DNA from: Prosopocoilus inquinatus
Lineage: Eukaryota > Arthropoda > Insecta > Coleoptera > Lucanidae
Reading direction: 5' to 3'
Length of the DNA stretch: 64,000 bases
Assembly: GCA_036172665.1 (NCBI GenBank)
Contig: CM069875.1
Coordinates: 16,523,806 to 16,587,805, forward strand
This document shows, one piece after another, positions 13,201 through 25,739 of the stretch; the stretch's first letter is position 1, and each line of letters begins with the position of its first letter. A model generated the notes under the pieces. It ran no database searches. It worked only from the letters and a program-made list of their open reading frames with translations, and was not told where the DNA came from. A program made the translations under genes and the position numbers.

Positions 13201-16200
13201 GTCCATCGAAAAGTCAAATAACATGTTAGATAAGTAAGGATCGATTAGATACATCACAGGAACAACGCTAATTCGTGTTGTTTCATTTAAAACTATTTCC
13301 AGCTTCTGCTGCGTCCGAAAACGTCGTATCTCACATCAGAGCTACTGGAGTCCATCGAAACGCCAAATAACATGATAGATGAGTAAGGATCGATTAGATA
13401 CATCACAGGAACAACGCTAATACGTGTTGTTTCATTTAAAACTATTTCCAGCTTCAGCTGCGTCCGAGAACTTCGTATCTCACATCAAAGTTACTGGAGT
13501 CCATCGAAACGCCAAATAACATGATAGATGTGTAAGGATCGATTAGATACATCACAGGAACAACGCTAATGCGTGTTGTTTCGTTTAAAACTATTTCCAG
13601 CTTCAGATGCGTCCGAGAACTTCGTATCTCACTTCAGAGATACTGGAGCCCATCCAAACGTCAAATAACATGATAGATGAGTAAGGATCGATTAGATACA
13701 TCACAGGAACAACGCTAATACGTGTTGTTTCATTTAAAACTATTTCCAGCTTCTGCTGCGTCCGAAAACGTCGTATCTCACATCAAAATTACTGGAGTCC
13801 ATCGAAACGTCAAATAACATAGTAGCTAAGTAAGGATCGATTAGATACATCACAGGAACAACGCTAATACGTGTTGCTTCGTTTAAAACTATTTCCAGCT
13901 CCTGCTGCGCCCAAAAACTTTGTATCTCACATCAGAGTTACTGGAGTCCATCCAAACGTCAAATAACATGTTAGATAAGTAAGGATCGTTTAGATACATC
14001 ACAGGAACAACGCTAATACGTGTTGTTTCGTTCAAAACTATTTCCAGCTTCTGCTGCGTCCGAGAACTTTGTATCTCACATCAGAGTTACTGGAGTCCGT
14101 CCAAACGTTAAATAACATGATAGATGAGTAAGGATCGATTAGATACATCACAGGAACAACGCTAATATGTGTTGTTTCGTTTAAAACTATTTCCAGCTGC
14201 TGCTGCGTCCGAAAATTTCGTATCTCACATTAGAGTTACTGGAGTCCATCGAAACGTCAAATAACATAGTAGCTAAGTAAGGATCGATTAGATACATCAC
14301 AGGAACAACGCTAATACGTGTTGTTTCGTTCAAAACTATTTCCAGCTTCTGCTGCGTCCAAAAACTTTGTATCTCACATCAGAGTTACTGGAGTCCATCC
14401 ACACGTAAAATAACATGATAGATGAGTAAGGATCGATTAGATACATCACAGGAACATCGCTAATGCGTGTTGTTTCGTTTAAAACTATTTCCAGCTTCTG
14501 CTGCGTCCGAAAACATCGTATCTCACATCAGAGTAACTTGAGTCCATCGAAACGTCAAATAACATGTTAGATAAGTAAGGATCGATTAGATACATCACAG
14601 GAACAACGCTAATGCGTGTTGTTTCGTTTAAAACTATTTCCAGCTTCTGCTGCGTCCGAAAATTTCGTATCTCACATCAGAGATACTGGAGTCCATCCAA
14701 ACGTCAAATAACATGATAGATGAGTAAGGATCGATTAGATACATCACAGGAACAACGCTAATACGTGTTGTTTCGTTTAAAACTATTTCCAGCTCCTGCT
14801 GCGTCCAAAAACTTCGTATCTCACATCAGAGTTACTAGAGTCCATCGAAACGTCAAATAACATGATAGATGAGTAAGGATCGATTAGATACATCACAGGA
14901 AAAACGCTAATACGTGTTGTTTCATTTAAAACTATTTCCAGCTTCAGCTGCGTCCGAGAACTTCGTATCTCACATCAAAGTTACTGCAGTCCATCGAAAC
15001 GCCAAATAACATGATAGATGAGTAAGGATCGATTAGATACATCACAGGAACAACGCTAATGCGTGTTGTTTCATTTAAAACTATTTCCAGCTTCTGCTGC
15101 GTCCGAAAACGTCGTATCTCACATCAGAGCTACTGGAGACCATCGAAACGCCAAATAACATGATAGATGAGTAAGGATCGATTAGATACAGCACAGGAAC
15201 AACGCTAATACGTGTTGTTTCGTTTAAAACTATTTCCAGCTCCTGCTGCGTCCAAGAACTTTGTATCTCACAGCAGACTTACTGGAGTCCATCCAAACGT
15301 CAAATAACATGTTAGATAAGTAAGGATCGTTTAGATACATCACAGGAACAACGCTAATGCGTGTTGTTTCGTTTAAAACTATTTCCAGCTTCTGCTGCGT
15401 CCGAAAATTTCGTATCTCACATCAGAGATACTGGAGTCCATCCAAACGTCAAATAACATGATAGATGAGTAAGGATCGATTAGATACATCACAGGAACAA
15501 CGCTAATGCGTGTTGTTTCATTTAAAACTATTTCCAGCTTCTGCTGCGTCCGAAAACGTCGTATCTCACATCAGAGCTACTGGAGTCCATCGAAACGCCA
15601 AATAACATGATAGATGAGTAAGGATCGATTAGATACATCACAGGAACAACGCTAATACGTGTTGTTTCATTTAAAACTATTTTCAGCTTTAGCTGCGTCT
15701 GAGAACTTCGTATCTCACATCAAAGTTACTGGAGTCCATCGAAACGCCAAATAACATGATAGATGAGTAAGGATCGATTAGATACATCACAGGAACAACG
15801 CTAATACGTGTTGTTTCGTTTAAAACTATTTCCAGCTTCTGCTGCGTCCGAAAACGTCGTATCTCACATCAAAATTACTGGAGTCCATCGAAACGTCAAA
15901 TAGCATAGTAGCTAAGTAAGGATCGATTAGATACATCAAAGGAACAACGCTAATACGTGTTGCTTCGTTTAAAACTATTTCCAGCTCCTGCTGCGCCCAA
16001 AAACATTTTATCTCATATCAGAGTTACTGGAGTCCATCCAAACGTCAAATAACATGTTAGATAAGTAAGGATCGTTTAGATACATCACAGGAACAACGCT
16101 AATACGTGTTGTTTCGTTCAAAACTATTTCCAGCTTCTGCTGCGTCAGAGAACTTTGTATCTCACATCAGAGTTACTGGAGTCCGTCCAAACGTTAAATA

Positions 16201-17449
16201 ACATGATAGATGAGTAAGGATCGATTAGATACATCACAGGAACAGCGCTAATATGTGTTGTTTCGTTTAAAACTATTTCCAGCTGCTGCTGCGTCCGAAA
16301 ATTTCGTATCTCACATTAGAGTTACTGGAGTCCATCGAAACGTCAAATAACATAGTAGCTAAGTAAGGATCGATTAGATACATCGCAGGAACAACGCTAA
16401 TACGTGTTGTTTCGTTCAAAACTATTTCCAGCTTCTGCTGCGTCCAAAAACTTTGTATCTCACATCAGAGTTACTGGAGTCCATCCAAACGTAAAATAAC
16501 ATGATAGATGAGTAAGGATCTATTAGATACATCACAGGAACAACGCTAATGCGTGTTGTTTCATTTAAAACTATTTCCAGCTTCTGCTGCGTCCGATAAT
16601 TTCGTATCTCACATCAGAGTTACTGGAGTCCATTCAAACGTCAAATAACATGATAGATGAGTAAGGATCGATTAGATACATCACAGGAACAACGCTAATG
16701 CGTGTTGTTTCGTTTAAAACTATTTCCAGCTTCTGCTGCGTCCGAAAATTTCGTATCTCACATCAGAGATGCTGGAGTCCATCCAAACGTCAAATAACAT
16801 GATAGATGAGTAAGGATCGATTAGATACATCACAGGAACAACGCTAATACGTGTTGTTTCGTTTAAAACTATTTCCAGCTCCTGCTGCGTCCAAAAACTT
16901 CGTATCTCACATCAGAGTTACTAGAGTCCATCGAAACGTCAAATAACATGATAGATGAGTAAGGATCGATTAGATACATCACAGGAACAACGCTAATGCG
17001 TGTTGTTTCATTTAAAACTATTTCCAGCTTCAGCTGCGTCCGAGAACTTCGTATCTCACATCAAAGTTACTGGAGTCCATCGAAACGCCAAATAACATGA
17101 TAGATGAGTAAGGATCGATTACATACATCACAGGAACAACGCTAATGCGTGTTGTTTCGTTTAAAACTATTTCCAGCTTCTGCTGCGTCCGAAAATTTCG
17201 TATCTCACATCAGAGATACTGGAGTCCATCCAAACGTCAAATAACATGATAGATGAGTAAGGATCGATTAGATACATCACAGGAACAACGCTAATACGTG
17301 TTGTTTCGTTTAAAACTATTTCCAGCTCCTGCTGCTTCCAAAAACTTCGTATCTCATTTCAGAGTTACTAGAGTCCATCGAAACGTCAAATAACATGATA
17401 GATGAGTAAGGATCGATTAGATACATCACAGGAACAACGCTAATGCGTG

Positions 17450-19535
17450 TTGTTTCATTTAAAACTATTTCCAGCTTCAGCTGCGTCCGAGTATTTCGTA
17501 TCTCACTTCAGAGTTACTGGAGCCCATCCAAACGTCAAATAACATGATAGATGAGTAAGGATCGATTAGATACATCACAGGAACAAGGCTAATACGTGTT
17601 GTTTCGTTTAAAACTATTTCCAGCTTCTGCTGCGTCCGAGATCTTTGTATCTCACATCAGAGTTACTGGAGTCCATTCAAACGTCAAATAACATGATAGA
17701 TGAGTAAGGATCGATTAGATACATCACAGGAACAACGCTAATACGTGTTGTTTCGTTTAAAACTATTTCCAGCTTCTGCTGCGTCCGAAAACGTCGTATG
17801 TCACATCAGACATACTGGAGTCCATCGAAACGTCAAATAACATGTTAGATAAGTAAGGATCGTTTAGATACATCACAGGAACAACGCTAATGCGTGTTGT
17901 TTCGTTTAAAACTATTTCCAGCTTCAGCTGCGTCCGAGAACTTCGTATCTCACTTCAGAGTTACTGGAGCCCATCCAAACGTCAAATAACATGATAGATG
18001 AGTAAGGATCGATTAGATACATCATAGGAACAACGCTAATGCGTGTTGTTTCGTTTAAAACTATTTCCAGCTTCTGCTGCGTCCGAGAACTTTGTATCTC
18101 ACATCAGAGTTACTGGAGTCCATTCAAACGTCAAATAACATGATAGATGAGTAAGGATCGATTAGATACATCACAGGAACAACGCTAATACGTGTTGTTT
18201 CGTTTGAAACTATTTCCAGCTTCTGCTGCGACCGATAATTTCGTATCTCACATCAGAGTTACTGGAGTCCATCCAAACGTCAAATAACATGATAGATAAG
18301 TAAGGATTGATTAGATACATCACAGGAACAACGCTAATATGTGTTGTTTCGTTTAAAACTATTTCCAGCTCCTGCTGCGTTCAAAAACTTCGTATCTCAC
18401 ATCAGAGTTACTAGAGTCCATCGAAACGTCAAATAACATGATAGATGAGTAAGGATCGATTAGATACATCACAGGAACAACGCTAATGCGTGTTGTTTCA
18501 TTTAAAACTATTTCCAGCTTCAGCTGCGTCCGAGTATTTCGTATCTCACTTCAGAGTTACTGGAGCCCATCCAAACGTCAAATAACATGATAGATGAGTA
18601 AGGATCGATTAGATACATCACAGGAACAAGGCTAATACGTGTTGTTTCGTTTAAAACTATTTCCAGCTTCTGCTGCGTCCGAGAACTTTGTATCTCACAT
18701 CAGAGTTACTGGAGTCCATTCAAACGTCAAATAACATGATAGATGAGTAAGGATCGATTAGATACATCACAGGAACAACGCTAATACGTGTTGTTTCGTT
18801 TAAAACTATTTCCAGCTTCTGCTGCGTCCGAAAACGTCGTATGTCACATCAGACATACTGGAGTCCATCGAAACGTCAAATAACATGTTAGATAAGTAAG
18901 GATCGTTTAGATACATCACAGGAACAACGCTAATGCGTGTTGTTTCGTTTAAAACTATTTCCAGCTTCAGCTGCGTCCGAGAACTTCGTATCTCACTTCA
19001 GAGTTACTGGAGCCCATCCAAACGTCAAATAACATGATAGATGAGTAAGGATCGATTAGATACATCATAGGAACAACGCTAATGCGTGTTGTTTCGTTTA
19101 AAACTATTTCCAGCTTCTGCTGCGTCCGAGAACTTTGTATCTCACATCAGAGTTACTGGAGTCCATTCAAACGTCAAATAACATGATAGATGAGTAAGGA
19201 TCGATTAGATACATCACAGGAACAACGCTAATACGTGTTGTTTCGTTTGAAACTATTTCCAGCTTCTGCTGCGACCGATAATTTCGTATCTCACATCAGA
19301 GTTACTGGAGTCCATCCAAACGTCAAATAACATGATAGATAAGTAAGGATTGATTAGATACATCACAGGAACAACGCTAATATGTGTTGTTTCGTTTAAA
19401 ACTATTTCCAGCTCCTGCTGCGTTCAAAAACTTCGTATCTCACATCAGAGTTACTAGAGTCCATCGAAACGTCAAATAACATGATAGATGAGTAAGGATC
19501 GATTAGATACATCACAGGAACAACGCTAATGCGTG
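17450..19535 (+). repeat. Tandem duplication of a 7-monomer block (1043 bp)
   Basis: The GTATTTCGTA monomer at 17491 recurs at 18534, exactly 7 x 149 apart. The following series matches in order: AAGGCTAATACG, GAACTTTGTATC, GTCGTATGTCACATCAG, GGAGCCCATCC, CATCATAGGAAC, GTTTGAAAC, GGATTGATTAG and GCGTTCAAAAAC. Few differences are seen, for example ATCTTTG at 17641 where the second copy has AACTTTG. The boundaries are approximate because all units are homologous. Copy 1 of the super-repeat has this series once, so the duplication is specific to copy 2. Confidence 0.85.
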
Positions 19536-22500
19536 TTGTTTCATTTAAAACTATTTCCAGCTTCTGCTGCGTCCGATAATTTCGTATCTCACATCAGAGT
19601 TACTGGAGTCCATTCAAACGTCAAATAACATGATAGATGAGTAAGGATCGATTAGATACATCATAGGAACAACGCTAATGCGTGTTTTTTCGTTTAAAAC
19701 TATTTCCAGCTTCAGCTGCGTCCGAGAACTTCGTATCTCACTTCAGAGTTACTGGAGCCCATCCAAACGTCAAATAACATGATAGATGAGTAAGGATCGA
19801 TTAGATACATCACAGGAACAACGCTAATACGTGTTGTTTCGTTTAAAACTATTTCCAGCTTCTGCTGCGTCCGAAAACGTCGTATCTCACATCAAAATTA
19901 CTGGAGTCCATCGAAACGTCAAATAGCATAGTAGCTAAGTAAGGAACGATTAGATACATCACAGGAACAACGCTAATACGTGTTGCTTCGTTTAAAACTA
20001 TTTCCAGCTCCTGCTGCGCCCAAAAACTTTTTATCTCACATCAGAGTTACTGGAGTCCATCCAAACGTCAAATAACATGTTAGATAAGTAAGGATCGTTT
20101 AGATACATCACAGGAACAACGCTAATACGTGTTGTTTCGTTCAAAACTATTTCCAGCTTCTGCTGCGTCCGAGAACTTTGTATCTCACATCAGAGTTACT
20201 GGAGTCCGTCCAAACGTTAAATAACATGATAGATGAGTAAGGATCGATTAGATACATCACAGGAACAACGCTAATATGTGTTGTTTCGTTTAAAACTATT
20301 TCCAGCTGCTGCTGCGTCCGAAAATTTCGTATCTCACATTAGAGTTACTGGAGTCCATCGAAACGTCAAATAACATAGTAGCTAAGTAAGGATCGATTAG
20401 ATACATCACAGGAACAACGCTAATACGTGTTGTTTCGTTCAAAACTATTTCCAGCTTCTGCTGCGTCCAAAAACTTTGTATCTCACATCAGAGTTACTGG
20501 AGTCAATCCAAACGTACAATAACATGATAGATGAGTAAGGATCGATTAGATACATCACAGGAACATCGCTAATGCGTGTTGTTTCGTTTAAAACTATTTC
20601 CAGCTTCTGCTGCGTCTGAAAACATAGTATCTCACATCAGAGTTACTTTAGTCCATCGAAACGTCAAATAACATGTTAGATAAGTAAGGATCGATTAGAT
20701 ACATCACAGGAACAACGCTAATGCGTGTTGTTTCGTTTAAAACTATTTCCAGCTTCTGCTGCGTCCGAAGATTTCGTATCTCACATCAGAGATACTGGAG
20801 TCCATCCAAACGTCAAATAACATGATAGATGAGTAAGGATCGATTAGATACATCACAGGAACAACGCTAATACGTGTTGTTTCATTTAAAACTATTTCCA
20901 GCTTCAGCTGCGTCCGAGAACTTCGTATCTCACATCAAAGTTACTGGAGTCCATCGAAACGCCAAATAACATGATAGATGAGTAAGGATCGATTAGATAC
21001 ATCACAGGAACAACGCTAATGCGTGTTGTTTCGTTTAAAACTATTTCCAGCTTCTGCTGCGTCCGAAAACGTCGTATCTCACATCAGAGCTACTGGAGTC
21101 CATCGAAACGCCAAATAACATTATAGATGAGTAAGGATCGATTAGATACAGCACAGGAACAACGCTAATACGTGTTGTTTCGTTTAAAACTATTTCCAGC
21201 TCCTGCTGCGTCCAAAAACTTTGTATCTCACATCAGACTTACTGGAGTCCATCCAAACGTCAAATAACATGTTAGATAAGTAAGGATCGTTTAGATACAT
21301 CACAGGAACAACGCTAATACCTGTTGTTTCGTTCAAAACTATTTCCAGCTTCTACTGCGTCCGATAATTTCGTATCTCACATCAGAGTTACTGGAGGTCA
21401 TCCAAACGTCAAATAACATGATAGATAAGTAAGGATCGATTAGATACATCACAGGAACAAGACGAATACGTGTTGTTTCGTTCAAAACTATTTCCGGCTT
21501 CTGCTGCGTCCGAGAACTTTGTATCTCACATCAGAGTTACTGGAGTCCATTCAAACGTCAAATAACATGATAGATGAGTAAGGATCGATTAGATATATCA
21601 CAGGAACAATGCTAATACGTGTTGTTTCGTTTAAAACTATTTCCAGCTCCTGCTGCGTCCAAAAACTTTGTATCTCACAGCAGACTTACTGGAGTCCATC
21701 CAAACTTCAAATAACATGTTAGATAAGTAAGGATCGTTTAGATACATCACAGGAACAACGCTAATGCGTGTTGTTTCGTTTAAAACTATTTCCAGCTTCT
21801 GCTGCGTCCGAAAATTTCGTATTTCACATCAGAGATACTGGAGTCCATCCAAACGTCAAATAACATGATAGATGAGTAAGGATCGATTAGATACATCACA
21901 GGAACAACGCTAATACGTGTTGTTTCGTTTAAAACTATTTCCAGCCCCTGCTGCGTCCAAAAATTTCGTATCTCACATCAGAGTTACTATAGTCCATCGA
22001 AACGTCAAATAACATGATAGATGAGTAAGGATCGATTAGATACATCACAGGAACAACGCTAATGCGTGTTGTTTCATTTAAAACTATTTGCAGCTTCTGC
22101 TGCGTCCGAGAACTTCGTATCTCACTTCAGAGTTACTGGAGCCCATCCAAACGTCAAATAATATGATACATGAGTAAGGATCGATTACATACATCAAGGA
22201 ACAACGCTAATGCGTGTTGTTTCATTTAAAACTATTTCCAGCTTCTGCTGCGTCCGATAATTTCGTATCTCATATCAGAGTTACTGGAGTCCATCGAAAC
22301 GTCAAATAACATAGTAGATAAGTAAGGGTCGATTAGATACATCACAGGAACAACGCTAATACGTGTTGTTTCGTTCAAAACTATTTCCAGCTTCTGCTGC
22401 GTCCGAGAACTTTGTATCTCACATCAGAGTTACTGGAGTCCATTCAAACGTCAAATAACATGATAGATGAGTAAGGATCGATTAGATACATCACAGGAAC

Positions 22501-22542
22501 AACGCTAATACGTGTTGTTTCGTTTAAAACTATTTCCAGCTT

Positions 22543-22886
22543 CTGCTGCGTCCGAAAACGTCGTATGTCACATCAGACATACTGGAGTCCATCCAAACGT
22601 CAAATAACATGTTAGATAAGTAAGGATCGTTTAGATACATCACAGGAACAACGCTAATGCGTGTTGTTTCGTTTGAAACTATTTCCAGCTTCTGCTGCGA
22701 CCGATAATTTGAGATACGAAATTATCGGTCGCAGCAGAAGCTGGAAATAGTTTCAAACGAAACAACACGCATTAGCGTTGTTCCTGTGATGTATCTAAAC
22801 GATCCTTACTTATCTAACATGTTATTTGACGTTTGGATGGACTCCAGTATGTCTGATGTGACATACGACGTTTTCGGACGCAGCAG
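22543..22886. repeat. Large palindrome, 168-nt perfect arms, 8-nt spacer (copy 1)
   Basis: Forward 22543-22710 and 22719-22886 are perfect reverse complements as read by hand, separated by GAGATACG (22711-22718). Pairing goes on outward to about 23000 with about seven mismatches, the first at 22887 (G opposite the base expected as A), giving total arms near 285 nt. The spacer is itself the reverse complement of the CGTATCTC that normally follows in a monomer. The strand switch therefore sits at one point in the monomer, after consensus position 56. Such a structure could extrude a cruciform or, if transcribed, fold into a long double-stranded RNA; neither can be told from sequence. Confidence 0.93.
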
Positions 22887-23002
22887 GAGCTGGAAATAGT
22901 TTTAAACGAAACAACACGTATTAGCGTTGTTCCTGTGCTGTATCTAATCGATCCTTACTCATCTATAATGTTATTTGGCGTTTCGATGGACTCCAGTAGC
23001 TC
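22711..23002 (-). repeat. Reverse-oriented satellite segment, copy 1
   Basis: The forward array stops at ACCGATAATTT (22710). The sequence then continues as reverse complement, starting GAGATACGAAATTATCGG and including the reverse landmarks GGAAATAGTTTCAAACG, CCTGTGATGTATC and GACTCCAGTATG. It returns to the forward strand at AGCTCTAATACGTG, with CT shared between the two sides (23002-23003). The segment holds about two monomers. Read on the minus strand its left part matches the forward sequence 21088-21213 (rare marks AACATTATAG and ATACAGCACAGG) and its right part matches 22543-22710. It is therefore a mosaic and not a plain copy of one neighbour. Left and right forward flanks differ by 50 bp in register. 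Confidence 0.96.
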
Positions 23003-24082
23003 TAATACGTGTTGTTTCGTTTAAAACTATTTCCAGCTTCTGCTGCGTCCGAAAACGTCGTATCTCACATCAGAGTTACTGGAGTCCATCCAAACGTCAA
23101 ATAACATGATAGATAAGTAAGGATTGATTAGATACATCACAGGAACAACGCTAATATGTGTTGTTTCGTTTAAAACTATTTCCAGCTCCTGCTGCGTTCA
23201 AAAACTTCGTATCTCACATCAGAGTTACTAGAGTCCATCGAAACGTCAAATAACATGATAGATGAGTAAGGATCGATTAGATACATCACAGGAACAACGC
23301 TAATGCGTGTTGTTTCATTTAAAACTATTTCCAGCTTCTGTTGCGTCCGATAATTTCGTATCTCACATCAGAGTTACTGGAGTCCATTCAAACGTCAAAT
23401 AACATGATAGATGAGTAAGGATCGATTAGATACATCATAGGAACAACGCTAATGCGTGTTGTTTCGTTTAAAACTATTTCCAGCTTCAGCTGCGTCCGAG
23501 AACTTCGTATCTCACTTCAGAGTTACTGGAGCCCATCCAAACGTCAAATAACATGATAGATGAGTAAGGATCGATTAGATACATCAAAGGAACAACGCTA
23601 ATACGTGTTGTTTCGTTTAAAACTATTTCCAGCTTCTGCTGCGTCCGAAAACGTCGTATCTCACATCAAAATTACTGGAGTCCATCGAAACGTCAAATAG
23701 CATAGTAGCTAAGTAAGGATCGATTAGATACATCACAGGAACAACGCTAATACGCGTTGCTTCGTTTAAAACTATTTCCAGCTCCTGCTGCGCCCAAAAA
23801 CTTTTTATCTCACATCAGAGTTACTGGAGTCCATCCAAACGTCAAATAACATGTTAGATAAGTAAGGATCGTTTAGATACATCACAGGAACAACGCTAAT
23901 ACGTGTTGTTTCGTTCAAAACTATTTCCAGCTTCTGCTGCGTCCGAGAACTTTGTATCTCACATCAGAGTTACTGGAGTCCGTCCAAACGTCAAATAACA
24001 TGATAGATGAGTAAGGATCGATTAGATACATCACAGGAACAACGCTAATACGTGTTGTTTCGTTTAAAACTATTTCCAGCTT

Positions 24083-24426
24083 CTGCTGCGTCCGAAAACG
24101 TCGTATGTCACATCAGACATACTGGAGTCCATCCAAACGTCAAATAACATGTTAGATAAGTAAGGATCGTTTAGATACATCACAGGAACAACGCTAATGC
24201 GTGTTGTTTCGTTTGAAACTATTTCCAGCTTCTGCTGCGACCGATAATTTGAGATACGAAATTATCGGTCGCAGCAGAAGCTGGAAATAGTTTCAAACGA
24301 AACAACACGCATTAGCGTTGTTCCTGTGATGTATCTAAACGATCCTTACTTATCTAACATGTTATTTGACGTTTGGATGGACTCCAGTATGTCTGATGTG
24401 ACATACGACGTTTTCGGACGCAGCAG
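24083..24426. repeat. Large palindrome, 168-nt perfect arms, 8-nt spacer (copy 2)
   Basis: Arms 24083-24250 and 24259-24426 around the spacer GAGATACG at 24251-24258, identical to the palindrome 1540 bp upstream. The first outward mismatch is at 24427. With the first copy there are four arms of the same sequence within 2 kb, which is a likely site of assembly error and of rearrangement. Confidence 0.93.
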
Positions 24427-24542
24427 GAGCTGGAAATAGTTTTAAACGAAACAACACGTATTAGCGTTGTTCCTGTGCTGTATCTAATCGATCCTTACTC
24501 ATCTATAATGTTATTTGGCGTTTCGATGGACTCCAGTAGCTC
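24251..24542 (-). repeat. Reverse-oriented satellite segment, copy 2
   Basis: Same segment as at 22711, shifted by exactly 1540 bp, with the same GAGATACG start after ACCGATAATTT and the same AGCTCTAATACGTG exit. I found no difference between the two reverse segments on reading them side by side. That points to a recent duplication or to strong homogenisation. Confidence 0.96.
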
Positions 24543-25739
24543 TAATACGTGTTGTTTCGTTTAAAACTATTTCCAGCTTCTGCTGCGTCCGAAAACGTCG
24601 TATCTCACATCAGAGTTACTGGAGTCCATCCAAACGTCAAATAACATGATAGATAAGTAAGGATTGATTAGATACATCACAGGAACAACGCTAATATGTG
24701 TTGTTTCGTTTAAAACTATTTCCAGCTCCTGCTGCGTTCAAAAACTTCGTATCTCACATCAGAGTTACTAGAGTCCATCGAAACGTCAAATAACATGATA
24801 GATGAGTAAGGATCGATTAGATACATCACAGGAACAACTCTAATGCGTGTTGTTTCATTTAAAACTATTTCCAGCTTCTGTTGCGTCCGATAATTTCGTA
24901 TCTCACATCAGAGTTACTGGAGTCCATTCAAACGTCAAATAACATGATAGATGAGTAAGGATCGATTAGATACATCATAGGAACAACGCTAATGCGTGTT
25001 GTTTCGTTTAAAACTATTTCCAGCTTCAGCTGCGTCCGAGAACTTCGTATCTCACTTCAGAGTTACTGGAGCCCATCCAAACGTCAAATAACATGATAGA
25101 TGAGTAAGGATCGATTAGATACATCACAGGAACAAGGCTAATACGTGTTGTTTCGTTTAAAACTATTTCCAGCTTCTGCTGCGTCCGAGAACTTTGTATC
25201 TCACATCAGAGTTACTGGAGTCCATTCAAACGTCAAATAACATGATAGATGAGTAAGGATCGATTAGATACATCACAGGAACAACGCTAATACGTGTTGT
25301 TTCGTTTAAAACTATTTCCAGCTTCTGCTGCGTCCGAAAACGTCGTATGTCACATCAGACATACTGGAGTCCATCGAAACGTCAAATAACATGTTAGATA
25401 AGTAAGGATCGTTTAGATACATCACAGGAACAACGCTAATGCGTGTTGTTTCGTTTAAAACTATTTCCAGCTTCAGCTGCGTCCGAGAACTTCGTATCTC
25501 ACTTCAGAGTTACTGGAGCCCATCCAAACGTCAAATAACATGATAGATGAGTAAGGATCGATTAGATACATCATAGGAACAACGCTAATGCGTGTTGTTT
25601 CGTTTAAAACTATTTCCAGCTTCTGCTGCGTCCGAGAACTTTGTATCTCACATCAGAGTTACTGGAGTCCATTCAAACGTCAAATAACATGATAGATGAG
25701 TAAGGATCGATTAGATACATCACAGGAACAACGCTAATA

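Larger units (their letters stand above)
22447..25125. repeat. Tandem duplication (1540-bp offset) carrying an inverted segment
   Basis: Sequence from about 22447 to 23585 is repeated almost identically from about 23987 to 25125, an offset of 1540 bp = 10 x 149 + 50. Each copy holds forward monomers, the reverse segment, and then forward monomers resuming with TAATACGTG. The odd 50 bp comes from the inversion junctions. Downstream the copies part: the first continues with CATCAAAGGAACAACGC and a GAAAACGTCG monomer, the second with AAGGCTAATACG and a GAACTTTGTATC monomer. Both junctions of the inversion are identical in the two copies, so the inversion came first and was then duplicated with its flanks. 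Confidence 0.93.

Noticed and set aside
22711..23002. Insertion of a transposable element with terminal inverted repeats
   Set aside because: The inverted DNA is satellite throughout, matches forward monomers nearby, has no coding capacity and no target-site duplication. A rearranged satellite segment explains it fully.
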